Below, in pieces: positions 45,103 through 53,919 of a stretch of 64,000 nt of DNA. The stretch spans positions 5,182,394 through 5,246,393 of the forward strand of contig CP036432.1 of NCBI GenBank assembly GCA_007753675.1. The letters run 5' to 3'. The translations under genes were made by a program, and so were the position numbers. Origin of the DNA: Stieleria magnilauensis (GTDB lineage: Bacteria; Planctomycetota; Planctomycetia; Pirellulales; Pirellulaceae). A model generated the notes under the pieces. It was not told the DNA's origin. It saw only the letters and a list, made by a program, of their open reading frames with translations, and ran no database searches. Within the stretch, counting starts at the first letter, position 1; the number at the start of each line of letters is the position of its first letter.

Positions 45103-47673
45103 ATGACTGATCCCCCTTCCTGGCGCTCGCGTGCAAAGACTTTGGCGCCCGGACGCTCGGCCAAAAAGCAGGCGACCAAGCCGGCCGAAAAGCCGACTGC
45201 GAAGCCGCAGGCCGAAAGCGCGCCGGAACCACGCGCTGAGCCCCCCGCAGCCGACGCGTTGCCCGCAGGTTGGCAGACGCTCGACGCGACGACGGCCATG
45301 GAATTGCTGTCGACGAACACCGGATCCCAAAGCGATGCCGCCGACACCGATGCCGCTGCGGCCAATGCGTCTGAGGCCAATGCGTCTGACACCGATGCGT
45401 CAGACGACCAGGCAACGTCGTCGCCGCGCCGACGCAGACGGTTTTCATGGGTGGAATGGACCGGAATCGCGGCCGTCTTGGGATTGCTGATCGCCGCGAT
45501 GCTGATGTACCTGCAGCGACCGCAAGCCGAGCAGTCCGCCGCCGAAAACGCTGCAGTCCTCGCCGAAGCAACTGCACCGCCGGCCGTCGATGCCCCCACG
45601 GCCCCCGCCGGCGCGGATCCGTCCTCGTCGCCTGCCACGGCCGCAAAGTCGGCAGGCCCAACGACGGCCAAGTCAATCGCTCAAGATGTCCTTGCCGACG
45701 CCGGTGACGGTTCGTTTGCGCTACAGAGTTCTGGCGTCGTCGCGGAATCGAAAATGCCTGTTGCTCGCCAGCCCGATCCAACCGTCGAAACTGCGCCCGG
45801 CGGTGAACCTCCGCCCTCCAAACCAACCAAGGCTTCAGCGCGTTTTCCGCGAGCCCCCAACCCCGATACGCTCATCCCGCTCGATCGCACCCCGATCGAG
45901 CATGCCGCGGAAAAACCGATGCGGGCACCGCTCTCCTTGCCGCAGCGTTCTCCTGCATTCGTGTCCTTTGAACGAGTCTATGCGGTCGCTTTCGAAACGC
46001 ATCAAAGTTACCTCGGCCAGAAACGGTCGGCTCCGTCGTCGCCCGAGACCGAAGCGCTGTTGGGTGAATGCATTGTGTTGTTCGATCAGTGTCTCGGACG
46101 ACCGGCCGATGAATCGACGCTTGAACAACGCCATCAAATCGCGTCAACACTCGCGGTCCTCTATTTCGACGCCGGTCACCTGTACGCCGCCGGTGTCTAT
46201 GGTTTGCACGTGACACGGTTCGCAGATCCGACGCAACCGGTCGCCAAGGCGGCCGCGACGCTCGCCTTTGCCGCCTTTCAAGAAGCACATCAAGTGCACT
46301 ACACCGGTGCGGATCGTTCGGGTGACCTGCATCAGCTTGAGCACCTCTGTGATCTGATCGCAAGCCGCGGCATCAAACACCCCCAACTGGACACGATGCG
46401 TTTTGCGACCGCTCAGTTTTATCAGCGCGACGGATTCCATCTCAAGGCCGCGCAAACCTACCTCAAAATCCCCAAGCGTTCACCTCTCTATGCAAAGGCT
46501 CAGCTGGCCGCCGGTAGAGAGTTCTGGGCCGAGGCGGTGCGGCGTGACAACGAAGGGATCAACAAACAACGTGCCGCGATCGTCAGCTGCGCGGCGAAAT
46601 ACCTGCGCGGCGCCATCGACCAAATCGATACCAACAGCGATATCACGGCACCCGTATTGGCGGGAATGTTTTCGCTCGCCGAGATCTCATTGATGCGTGA
46701 CGATCCACGGCAAGCGATATCGTTGCTCGATGGAAAACAGGGCGTTTTGGAACTGGCGAAGAAGGTGAAGCTGTCAAAGGAATTCGTCACCGCCGCCGAG
46801 GAATGTCTGTTTCAGGCCTATTCGCAATCCGGCGACGTGAAGGGCATCCAGTCGTCGATCGCGGCCTTGTCAAAACGTTATGGCCCTCGCGGCAAGGAGC
46901 GGATCGCGAGCCTGCAGACGAAAGTCGCAAGAGACTTTGTGGACAACCTGGATCCCGATCAACCGGTGTCGGCCGTTCAAGCCGATCAGCTGGAGACGCT
47001 GATGCGATCGATTCTGGATCCCAAGCGGAGCCCCTCGACCAACGTGATCCTATGGGCCGCAGAAACCTGGTCCGAACTGGCAACGCGCGCCAGTGATCAA
47101 AACGTCGTGATGCAGTGTCATCGGCGTGCAGACGAATTGCTTCGCCGCGCGTCCGAATCAAACGAGCTGACCGCGGCAGAGAAAATGACGCTGCATCTGA
47201 AACGTGTCGATCTGGCGCAGCGATCCGGAAACGCCGGGCGAACGATCTCGCTGTTGTCCGAGATCTTGCGTCAATCGCCGGCCGCGATCGAACTGCAGAT
47301 CAAGGCGGCCGAAGTGCTGACCGAAGACGCCAAGGTGACCGGGGACGCCGTCCGTTTCGCCGAAGCGATCGCAGGACGCCAAGACGATGCGATTTGGGGC
47401 TGGGCGAAACTGACCAACACGCTGGCGAGAATGCACTTTGACAGCGAAGACAAAACGCGATACCTCGATCGACTGCTCAGTTCCGGTTTTCACCTCAACG
47501 AAAGTCGCATCCTTCAGGCTCGGGCGACGCCCCCCGGCGACCAACGGCGTCGTTTGCTGGACGATTCGAAAAAGCATCTGCGACAGCTGATCGCGACGTT
47601 TGCCCAATCGTCAGACGAATGGATGGATAAACTGCAAACGCTTGAAACGATGATCGAGCAGAGCGAGCGGTAA
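45103..47673 (+). CDS. Membrane-anchored helical-repeat (TPR-like) protein
   Basis: The 856-residue protein has an N-terminal Lys/Pro/Ala-rich part (1-110) with a D-A-S/A-N-A-S-E low-complexity stretch (about 82-105), a single transmembrane helix near 118-136 (GIAAVLGLLIAAMLMYL), then a Pro/Ala-rich disordered periplasmic linker to about 285 and a long alpha-helical region to the end. The helices are of TPR-like length (for example HQIASTLAVLYFDAGHLYAAGVYGLHV and LAGMFSLAEISLMRDDPRQAISLLDG) but degenerate. It has no enzyme motif that I recognise. Its place right after the VWA protein, with the same in-to-out topology, suggests a joint role in a periplasmic complex. The ATG at 45103 lies 19 bp after the VWA stop. 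Confidence 0.72.
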   Translation: MTDPPSWRSRAKTLAPGRSAKKQATKPAEKPTAKPQAESAPEPRAEPPAADALPAGWQTLDATTAMELLSTNTGSQSDAADTDAAAANASEANASDTDASDDQATSSPRRRRRFSWVEWTGIAAVLGLLIAAMLMYLQRPQAEQSAAENAAVLAEATAPPAVDAPTAPAGADPSSSPATAAKSAGPTTAKSIAQDVLADAGDGSFALQSSGVVAESKMPVARQPDPTVETAPGGEPPPSKPTKASARFPRAPNPDTLIPLDRTPIEHAAEKPMRAPLSLPQRSPAFVSFERVYAVAFETHQSYLGQKRSAPSSPETEALLGECIVLFDQCLGRPADESTLEQRHQIASTLAVLYFDAGHLYAAGVYGLHVTRFADPTQPVAKAAATLAFAAFQEAHQVHYTGADRSGDLHQLEHLCDLIASRGIKHPQLDTMRFATAQFYQRDGFHLKAAQTYLKIPKRSPLYAKAQLAAGREFWAEAVRRDNEGINKQRAAIVSCAAKYLRGAIDQIDTNSDITAPVLAGMFSLAEISLMRDDPRQAISLLDGKQGVLELAKKVKLSKEFVTAAEECLFQAYSQSGDVKGIQSSIAALSKRYGPRGKERIASLQTKVARDFVDNLDPDQPVSAVQADQLETLMRSILDPKRSPSTNVILWAAETWSELATRASDQNVVMQCHRRADELLRRASESNELTAAEKMTLHLKRVDLAQRSGNAGRTISLLSEILRQSPAAIELQIKAAEVLTEDAKVTGDAVRFAEAIAGRQDDAIWGWAKLTNTLARMHFDSEDKTRYLDRLLSSGFHLNESRILQARATPPGDQRRRLLDDSKKHLRQLIATFAQSSDEWMDKLQTLETMIEQSER

Positions 47674-47779
47674 CGGGTGAGTCTGTGGCGGTTCGGCTAT
47701 ACTGTTCGCTGGCAATCGATTCACATTCCCGATCTTGATCTCGGCTGCCAGAATCACGCCTCCCGCCGATGGGTTGAAC

Positions 47780-50700
47780 ATGAGAGACCGAGTCACGAGC
47801 GTCGCATCCGCCATCTTCGTTGTATTGGCCGCGTTGAGCAGTGCGACGGATTCCGCCGCCAAGGCCCCGTCACCGTTTGACCCGGCGGCGGCCGCCGATC
47901 TACAGGGCGGCTTGATCGTTCAACTGGGCGGTCAAAACACCGATGCCGCCGCACGGTTGAGTCAAACAGGTCGATACCTGATTCACGTGCTCGATCCCGA
48001 TGCACAGGTCACACAATCTGCACAGCAGCGACTGCGTGAGCAGGGGCACTATGGTTTGGCTTGGGCCGAGCACGTTCGCGATCCGCGGCGGCTTCCCTAC
48101 GCCGAAAACGTGGTCAACCTGATCGTCGTTGCCGGATACAGTGTCCCCACTGCGGAACTGCTACGCGTCTTGACTCCTGGCGGATCGGTCGTGGTTGTCA
48201 ATGAAGGCTTGGGCGAACCAATCGATTTGAATGCGCCGGGGTTTGCATCGGCTCGCCAAGTCGACTCCGCGCGCGTCCTGCAAAAACGTTGGCCATCCGA
48301 GATGGATACTTGGTCTCACTCTCGGCACGATGCCGACGGGAATGCCGTTTCGCTGGACACCGCCGTCGGGCCTCCGCAACGTGTGCGTTGGATCGCCGCG
48401 GCGACTTCGGAAGTCGAAGGGATGGTGACCGCCGGCGGTCGAAACTTTTACGGCGGCATCTTGGCGCGAGATAGTTTCAACGGGCTGCGTCTCTGGCACC
48501 GCGACTTGAACAAGGACGGAGTCAACAATCCCGAGGTTTTCAGTCTGCCGAGACTTGCCGGCGATGGATCGCGACCTGTTGCCTCGGACCAAAGGCTCTT
48601 CGCCAAATTAAAAGACCGACTGGTTGCACTGAACGCTTCGACCGGCGAGGTGTTGGTCGAGTTCGCAAAAATGAAGTCGCCTCGCGCGTTTTTGTTCGAT
48701 GGCGTGCGCGTGATTGCCGCCGATGATCAATCGGTACGGGCATACCATGTCGAAACCGGCGCGGAACTGTGGCGGGTGGAAGCAGCCGAACCGCGGAATG
48801 TGGTCGCCGATGGCCGGCGTGTCGCATTTCTTCAAGGACGCATCAAACGTGGTGAAAAAGCCGTCGCGGTGGTGTTCGACGCCGAGACGGGAGACGAAAT
48901 CTGGACACGTGATGACTATCCCTGGTTGATTGAAACGACGCGTACCGTCATCGCCAAGGGACTGTTGGTGTTCGAAGTTTCGACGTTGAACGACCATGAC
49001 GCCGGCAACGGAATTCATGTCGTGTCCGCAACCACCGGCGAGCACCGCTGGTCCAAGGAGTATCCGCCGGGAATGAATCACGCCCGCCAGGCACGAGCGA
49101 TGTTCTTGGACAACGACATCTGGATTCTGCATGGAGGAAAGATGAACACGGCGGACAAAGACAAACTTGTTCGGTCCGCGCCACAAGTCTCCGCACTTGA
49201 TCCGAAGACCGGCGAAGTCCGCGTGAGCTATCCGGCCGGGCTGGCTCATTGCTTTCCTCCCGTCGCCACCCCCAATTATCTGTTTGCCGGTGAGCTGGAC
49301 ATGACCGACCTGAACTCGGGAGAAGTGATCGCCAATCGGATCACCAAGGCGAATTGTTCTCGCGACAGCGGTTGGATTCCGGCAAACGGATTGATTTACA
49401 CCACCCCCAAGCACTGCACCTGCTGGCCGATGTTACGCGGTTTTGTCGCGATGGCGAAAGCCGCAGCGGGACAGCATGATGCCAACCGTCCACTCGACGA
49501 GATCGACTTCGTGCTCGAAACAGGGCCGGCAAAGATCGACCCGAACGCGGCGGAATCCGGTCCGAATGACTGGCCGCTGTACCGTCACGATCGCTGGCGC
49601 AGTTCCAGCACGGCCGCATCGGGTCCCGATGGGTTGAGTCAAAAGTGGACGGCCGTTTTGTCCGATGAGTTGGCCGCCGATGCCGAAATCAAGGGGCCGA
49701 TCATGCACGATTGGAACGAGAACCCGGTCGTCAAAGGCCCGCTGAGCGCTCCGACGATTGCCGCCGGGACCGCTTTCGTGACGCGGTCCAACGCGCATGA
49801 ATTGATCGCTTTGGACACGCAATCGGGTGAGGTGCGTTGGAGATTCACCGCCAACGGACGGCTCGATACGCCGCCTGCGATTCACCGCGGGCTGTGTCTG
49901 TTCGGAACCGCTGCGGGATGGGTGTATGCAGTTCGCGCCGACACCGGCGGACTGGTCTGGCGGATGCGTGCCGCCCCCAACGACGAGCGAATCGTCGCCT
50001 ACGGACAAGTCGAATCGCCTTGGCCCGTTCCCGGCGCCATTCTGGTCATGGACGGCATCGCCTATTTTGCAGCCGGACGCCAACCCTTGGCCGATGGCGG
50101 CATCCTGGTCTTTGCGGTCGATCCGATGACCGGAAAACGTCACTGGGTCAAACGTATCGACAGCGTCCCGCAGAAAGGCTTCTACGAAAACTCCGGCTTG
50201 GAATTCGATCCCTTTGACATCCTGCACGCCGAAGGGGACAAGTTGGCGATGTCGCGTTGGATCCTGTCACTTGACGGCAAGCAGGTGGACGTCGACAAAT
50301 GGAACGCGTTTGCCAGGCTCAATACCGGTAAGGGGGACGTCTGGGTTCCACGCGGCAGTTGGACCTATGGCGCCCGGCATCAACATCGCTTCAGCGGTGA
50401 AGCGTCACGTCGGCCATTGACGGTTTTCAAAGACGACAAAGTGTTCAGCTCACTCGATGGAAGTACGGACGTTTTCCGTCGCGATTTCAGTGCCGACGAC
50501 GTCCAGTCCTTCAACAACAAGTGGATCACCGGATGGGAAGCAGGCAAGTTGGCACGCGAAGGCGGAAAGCCGTATCGCAACCAACGCATCTCCACCAACT
50601 CGGCCTGGGTCCATGATCCCTTTGCCGATCCCGAAGAAGTCCGGGAGGAGCCCAAATACGGGACCCAACTTCACAATGAGATCTACGCGATGGCATTGTC

Positions 50701-50881
50701 GGGCGATGGAAAGCTATACGTCGTCCACCGAGACGGTCGTTTAAAAGTCCTGTCGACGGAAACGGGTTACGTCATCAAAGAATCAAAGGTGCCGCCGCCG
50801 GCCTGGGACGGTTTGGCGATCGCCGATGAACGTCTCTTTCTGACGACGCAGGACGGAAAGCTGGTCTGTCTTGGAGACTAG
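47780..50881 (+). CDS. Secreted beta-propeller protein with N-terminal methyltransferase-like domain
   Basis: From the ATG at 47780 the product has 1033 residues and a signal peptide (VASAIFVVLAALSSATDSAA). Residues 35-150 resemble a Rossmann methyltransferase without motif I glycines (LIVQLGGQNTDAAARL, LIHVLDPDAQV, NLIVVAGYSVP, LTPGGSVVVV). From about 175 onward come PQQ-like repeats (ALNASTGEVLVEF, VFDAETGDEIWTRD, ALDTQSGEVRWRF), enough for two propellers. C-T-C at 546-548 (GLIYTTPKHCTCWP) marks the junction. It matches the protein at 60872-63997 in order and in the stretch AVGPPQRVRW versus VGPPQRLRW. The upstream in-frame ATG (47735) would give an unlikely extra 15 residues. Function unknown; the family is common in planctomycetes. 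Confidence 0.78.
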   Translation: MRDRVTSVASAIFVVLAALSSATDSAAKAPSPFDPAAAADLQGGLIVQLGGQNTDAAARLSQTGRYLIHVLDPDAQVTQSAQQRLREQGHYGLAWAEHVRDPRRLPYAENVVNLIVVAGYSVPTAELLRVLTPGGSVVVVNEGLGEPIDLNAPGFASARQVDSARVLQKRWPSEMDTWSHSRHDADGNAVSLDTAVGPPQRVRWIAAATSEVEGMVTAGGRNFYGGILARDSFNGLRLWHRDLNKDGVNNPEVFSLPRLAGDGSRPVASDQRLFAKLKDRLVALNASTGEVLVEFAKMKSPRAFLFDGVRVIAADDQSVRAYHVETGAELWRVEAAEPRNVVADGRRVAFLQGRIKRGEKAVAVVFDAETGDEIWTRDDYPWLIETTRTVIAKGLLVFEVSTLNDHDAGNGIHVVSATTGEHRWSKEYPPGMNHARQARAMFLDNDIWILHGGKMNTADKDKLVRSAPQVSALDPKTGEVRVSYPAGLAHCFPPVATPNYLFAGELDMTDLNSGEVIANRITKANCSRDSGWIPANGLIYTTPKHCTCWPMLRGFVAMAKAAAGQHDANRPLDEIDFVLETGPAKIDPNAAESGPNDWPLYRHDRWRSSSTAASGPDGLSQKWTAVLSDELAADAEIKGPIMHDWNENPVVKGPLSAPTIAAGTAFVTRSNAHELIALDTQSGEVRWRFTANGRLDTPPAIHRGLCLFGTAAGWVYAVRADTGGLVWRMRAAPNDERIVAYGQVESPWPVPGAILVMDGIAYFAAGRQPLADGGILVFAVDPMTGKRHWVKRIDSVPQKGFYENSGLEFDPFDILHAEGDKLAMSRWILSLDGKQVDVDKWNAFARLNTGKGDVWVPRGSWTYGARHQHRFSGEASRRPLTVFKDDKVFSSLDGSTDVFRRDFSADDVQSFNNKWITGWEAGKLAREGGKPYRNQRISTNSAWVHDPFADPEEVREEPKYGTQLHNEIYAMALSGDGKLYVVHRDGRLKVLSTETGYVIKESKVPPPAWDGLAIADERLFLTTQDGKLVCLGD

Positions 50882-50895
50882 TCGTCTACCGCAAC

Positions 50896-51168
50896 TCAAT
50901 TTTCGCGTAGTGGACGAGGCGACGAGTCCGCTCCTCAATTCCCGCGTAGTGGACGAGGCGACGAGTCCGCTCCTCAATTCCCGCGTAGTGGACGAGGCGA
51001 CGAGTCCGCTCCTCAATTCCCGCGTAGCGGACGAGGCGACGAGTCCGCTCCTCAATTCCCGCGTAGTGGACGAGGCGACGAGTCCGCTCCTCAATTCCCG
51101 CGTAGCGGACGAGGCGACGAGTCCGCTCCTCAATTCCCGCGTAGTGGACGAGGCGACGAGTCCGCTGC
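50896..51168. repeat. Seven tandem 39-bp repeats
   Basis: Seven head-to-tail copies of a 39-bp unit begin at 50896, 50935, 50974, 51013, 51052, 51091 and 51130. The unit contains GCGTAGTGGACGAGGCGACG and ends in AGTCCGCTCC. Copies 4 and 6 have C instead of T at one site (GTAGCGG versus GTAGTGG), and copy 1 has TTTT in place of the later TCCC. Because 39 is a multiple of 3, the array leaves open frames on both strands. It lies directly after the stop of the propeller gene. Confidence 0.9.
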
Positions 51169-51208
51169 CGTCGGCATCTTGGCTAGGACTCGTCGCCTCG
51201 TCCACTAC
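51141..51208. repeat. Inverted copy closing the 39-bp array (long hairpin)
   Basis: The 22 bp at 51141-51162 (in the seventh repeat) are perfectly complementary to 51187-51208, leaving a 24-nt loop. The inverted copy forms a strong hairpin between the convergent propeller and ALERW-family genes and could be their shared terminator. The same core lies in the six upstream units, so alternative hairpins could form. Confidence 0.75.
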
Positions 51209-51253
51209 CGCCTATTCGAAAACCAAGGTGCGGCGGAATACTAGTGCCCCGTA

Positions 51254-52534
51254 TTATTCCGCCTTCATTCCCATCCGCAGCTTCATCGTGAACGCCAACG
51301 CCCCCAGTGCCATCACGACGAGCACCCAAATCTTACCATCGTCCGGCTCGGCATCACCCGCTGCGACCGTGTTCCTAGCGATCGACGCGATCTCGTCTTT
51401 CCCTGGCGGAATCGCCAACTCCACCAGCTCACCCGAGTCCGCCGATTCGACCATCACGATTTGATCGCCGAGGGTCTGTTGCCAATCGGTTTTCAAGATC
51501 AGATCGACGCCCGGGTTGAGCGCCTTGACGCTGCAACTGCACTCGCCGACCAGGTAGCGGCACGCCGCGATGATCGAACCGGCGTCAAAATCTGCAGCGG
51601 GCAAGGGTTCGATCATTCGTCCGCGGCCGAACACCGGAAACACGAATGGGGCCTCGACCGATTCGGTCCAGCCATCGACCATCGCGCGAAACGCGACTTC
51701 GTTTTCATCGTTGTGCCGAAGTCGCTCGATCGTGAACTTGATCGAAAGCGGGATGTCACAGCGCAGCACGTCATCCATCGACGCGGCCGGGTGGTCCTGC
51801 AGATACTGCGCGGCATCTTCTCGTCGAATCACGCCCTCGGGAATGGTGATCGCGGCGGTCGCCTCCCGGAGTGCAGACTCCAAGTCCGCCCGCAGCGCGT
51901 CGTTTTGTGATGGGTCAGGGCCTTCGACGAGGACCCAGACGGCGGACGCACCGGTTTGGATTTCCCGAAGGATGTTCTTGCGAAGCGGAGACTCGATCCA
52001 GGCGTTGAGATTCGCGGATGTCAGTGCGCCACTCCAGCAGAGCGTTCGTTGACCGTCGCGTTCGGGATAGAAAACCTGCAGCAGCGGCGTTTGCTCGGTG
52101 TTTTCCAATCCCTCGACCGACCAGAGTTCGGCTTCGGAGAGGGCGGCCAAATCAACGACTCGGGTGGTCACGTTGACACTTGGTTCGGCGAGAGACCGCA
52201 ATGCGGCGAGTGCGTCGGCGGCATCGCCGGTCGGTTCACCATCGATCAAAGCCACGATCTCATACGTGTCGGCCGGCCATCGTTCAAGCGCATAGCGAAA
52301 CACGGGAACCTTGCACGCGTTCGCGGTACTGGCGAACATCGCGATGAGGACAACGCAGAGGGTGCGTCGATAGGCGTCCAGAAGTCGTTGGTGTCCAGCC
52401 TTTAGGCGTTCTCGGGGAATTCGTTGGTGTCTGGGCATCTGCCGATGCTTCTGCATCGGGGATCGCCTAAAGGCTAGACACCAACGATTACCCGTCCTGA
52501 ACGGATTGGAATGTATCACCGCGTTGGCGTTCAT
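51254..52534 (-). CDS. Secreted or membrane-anchored ALERW/C-x-C family protein (unknown function)
   Basis: This paralogue of the protein at 40915-41943 shares ACKVPVFRYALERWPAD at the mature N-terminus, FVFPVFGRGRM in the middle and ECSCSVKALNPGVDLIL with C-S-C near the C-terminus. It differs by a C-terminal transmembrane helix (WVLVVMALGALAFTMKL) and a short basic tail. The ATG at 52534 overlaps the stop of the upstream propeller gene (ATGA) and gives 426 residues, but the first 50 residues before the signal-like LCVVLIAMFASTANA are encoded by a palindromic repeat (52386-52486), so the natural start may lie nearer 52456 or further down. It is the last gene of the three-gene minus-strand operon. 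Confidence 0.72.
   Translation of the reverse strand: MNANAVIHSNPFRTGNRWCLAFRRSPMQKHRQMPRHQRIPRERLKAGHQRLLDAYRRTLCVVLIAMFASTANACKVPVFRYALERWPADTYEIVALIDGEPTGDAADALAALRSLAEPSVNVTTRVVDLAALSEAELWSVEGLENTEQTPLLQVFYPERDGQRTLCWSGALTSANLNAWIESPLRKNILREIQTGASAVWVLVEGPDPSQNDALRADLESALREATAAITIPEGVIRREDAAQYLQDHPAASMDDVLRCDIPLSIKFTIERLRHNDENEVAFRAMVDGWTESVEAPFVFPVFGRGRMIEPLPAADFDAGSIIAACRYLVGECSCSVKALNPGVDLILKTDWQQTLGDQIVMVESADSGELVELAIPPGKDEIASIARNTVAAGDAEPDDGKIWVLVVMALGALAFTMKLRMGMKAE
52386..52486. repeat. Nested palindromic repeat inside a 5' coding region
   Basis: Arms CGTTGGTGTCCAGCCTTTAG at 52386 (full arm to 52408) and the near-perfect complement at 52464-52486 (one mismatch) enclose a smaller hairpin with stem CCGATGC/GCATCGG (52442-52448 and 52453-52459). 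A second partial copy of the arm (CGTTGGTGTCTGGGCATC) starts at 52422. On the minus strand the element lies within the first 50 codons of the ALERW-family gene and remains in frame. It looks like a mobile or dispersed palindrome. Confidence 0.8.
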
Positions 52535-53919
52535 CGTTGCGGTCCGAAGGCGTAGATGTGGCCGAGTCCGGTGCTGACGAGCAGTTGGCCGTCGGCGACC
52601 GCCAGTCCGTGGGCGACGCCATCGACCTTGGCCGACCACTTCAGCGTACCGTCGTCGGCATCATAGGCGCGGACTTCGTTTTCCAGTCCGACCACGATCG
52701 AGTCGGCGGTCTTGATGAACCCGGTTGGATTGGGGCACTCGACCTCCCACCGCCAAGCCTCCGCTTGTTGCTTGGTGGCCTGGGCCAGCTCTGCTTTTGC
52801 GGCCGCCTTGGCTTGTTCGTCAGTATTCTTTTTATCGTTGATGATCCCGTTGGCCTTGGTCGCGACGATTTGTGCGGCGACATAGCTAGATCGGTTCAGC
52901 ATCTTGAGTTTTCCCGCGGTCGGGATCCAAGCCCGTTCGCCCGCGACCAGGATTCGGTTGGTGCCACTGAAGGTCGCCAACCGTTGTCGGCTGCGAGCGT
53001 CGGCGAGACGCATTTGATCGCTGGATGACTTTTGGTCTTGCGGGCCGGCCAACAGCATTTCGTCTTCGGTCAACACGCAGAACACGCCACCGGCTTCACC
53101 GATCGCACCGAGGGAATTGCCGCCGGCCATGTCAAATGCCAGCGGTGCCGCGCGGCCTTGGGGCACATAGATCCGCTCTGACGAAGCCAACAACGCTCCC
53201 TGCATCGTGACGCCTTGTACTTCGTTACGGAAGCATCGATCGCCGTCCAACGCCCCCGTCTTGGCGTCGACCTTGCACAGGTACGACGCCTTCCACGGAA
53301 CCAGCGACGCGCCGAACAACGCGGTGCCGTCTTGGACGAGCACACCAGTCCGCACCGGCCACATCGAAATCAGCTTGCGATTGCTCGCCACCTGCTTCCG
53401 CTCCGGCGCGGCCTGCTGTTTCCAAATCAATTCGCCCGAGCGCTGGTCACAACAATAGACGAAGCCATCATCGGAACCGAAGAAGGCCCGACCGTCGGAC
53501 AGGGTGGGAGGAAATCGAACGGCCGAACCTGTGAATAACACCCATTGTTCTTTGCCCGTCGCGGCGTCCAACGCGTGCACGGCATCGTCGACCGACGAAC
53601 CGAAAAAGACCTGGCCGCCATCGACCGTCACGAAAAAGCAGGGGTCGAAGTTGCGCATCGATTGCAGGCCGCTGTTGCCCGAATAGGCGTCCCACTTTGC
53701 AGGCCCCGTCCAAGCAGTTTGCGGGGGCTGCTGCGAGACACGCACCCAATGCGGTTGCAGTGGAAACGTCAGGCTTGCGTCGGTGACGCCGCTGCGACGG
53801 GCGTCGTGACGATACGTCGGCCAGGATTGGGCGCACGCTTTGGAGCCAACCCCGGAGACTCCGACGACCTGGCTGACGATGCAGCTCAACAAGATGATGA
53901 GGGTTCGAAGTCGGATCAT
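52531..53919 (-). CDS. Secreted single beta-propeller protein
   Basis: From the ATG at 53919 the protein has 462 residues and a signal peptide (LRTLIILLSCIVSQVVG). It then has PQQ-like blades, for example VFFGSSVDDAVHALDAATGKEQW and AFFGSDDGFVYCCDQRSGELIW, matching the N-terminal propeller of the 1298-residue protein blade for blade (VYFGSTVDHRLHCVDAKSG, VYFGSDDGLVYCLRAADG). A helical insertion rich in Lys/Ala/Glu (about residues 350-385) interrupts a late blade. It has no methyltransferase-like segment and no C-x-C. The start overlaps the upstream gene stop (ATGA), and its stop overlaps the start of the ALERW-family gene, so all three are coupled. Confidence 0.78.
   Translation of the reverse strand: MIRLRTLIILLSCIVSQVVGVSGVGSKACAQSWPTYRHDARRSGVTDASLTFPLQPHWVRVSQQPPQTAWTGPAKWDAYSGNSGLQSMRNFDPCFFVTVDGGQVFFGSSVDDAVHALDAATGKEQWVLFTGSAVRFPPTLSDGRAFFGSDDGFVYCCDQRSGELIWKQQAAPERKQVASNRKLISMWPVRTGVLVQDGTALFGASLVPWKASYLCKVDAKTGALDGDRCFRNEVQGVTMQGALLASSERIYVPQGRAAPLAFDMAGGNSLGAIGEAGGVFCVLTEDEMLLAGPQDQKSSSDQMRLADARSRQRLATFSGTNRILVAGERAWIPTAGKLKMLNRSSYVAAQIVATKANGIINDKKNTDEQAKAAAKAELAQATKQQAEAWRWEVECPNPTGFIKTADSIVVGLENEVRAYDADDGTLKWSAKVDGVAHGLAVADGQLLVSTGLGHIYAFGPQR

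Noticed and set aside
50896-51168. CRISPR-like array
   Set aside because: The 39-bp units are head to tail with no spacers, no cas gene is seen, and the array includes an inverted copy.
50871-51464. Open frame of 197 codons over the 39-bp repeats, plus a 140-codon frame on the opposite strand
   Set aside because: Both are products of a repeat length divisible by three; the plus frame starts inside the end of the propeller gene and runs through the opposite-strand ALERW gene. No signal, domain or ribosome site supports them.
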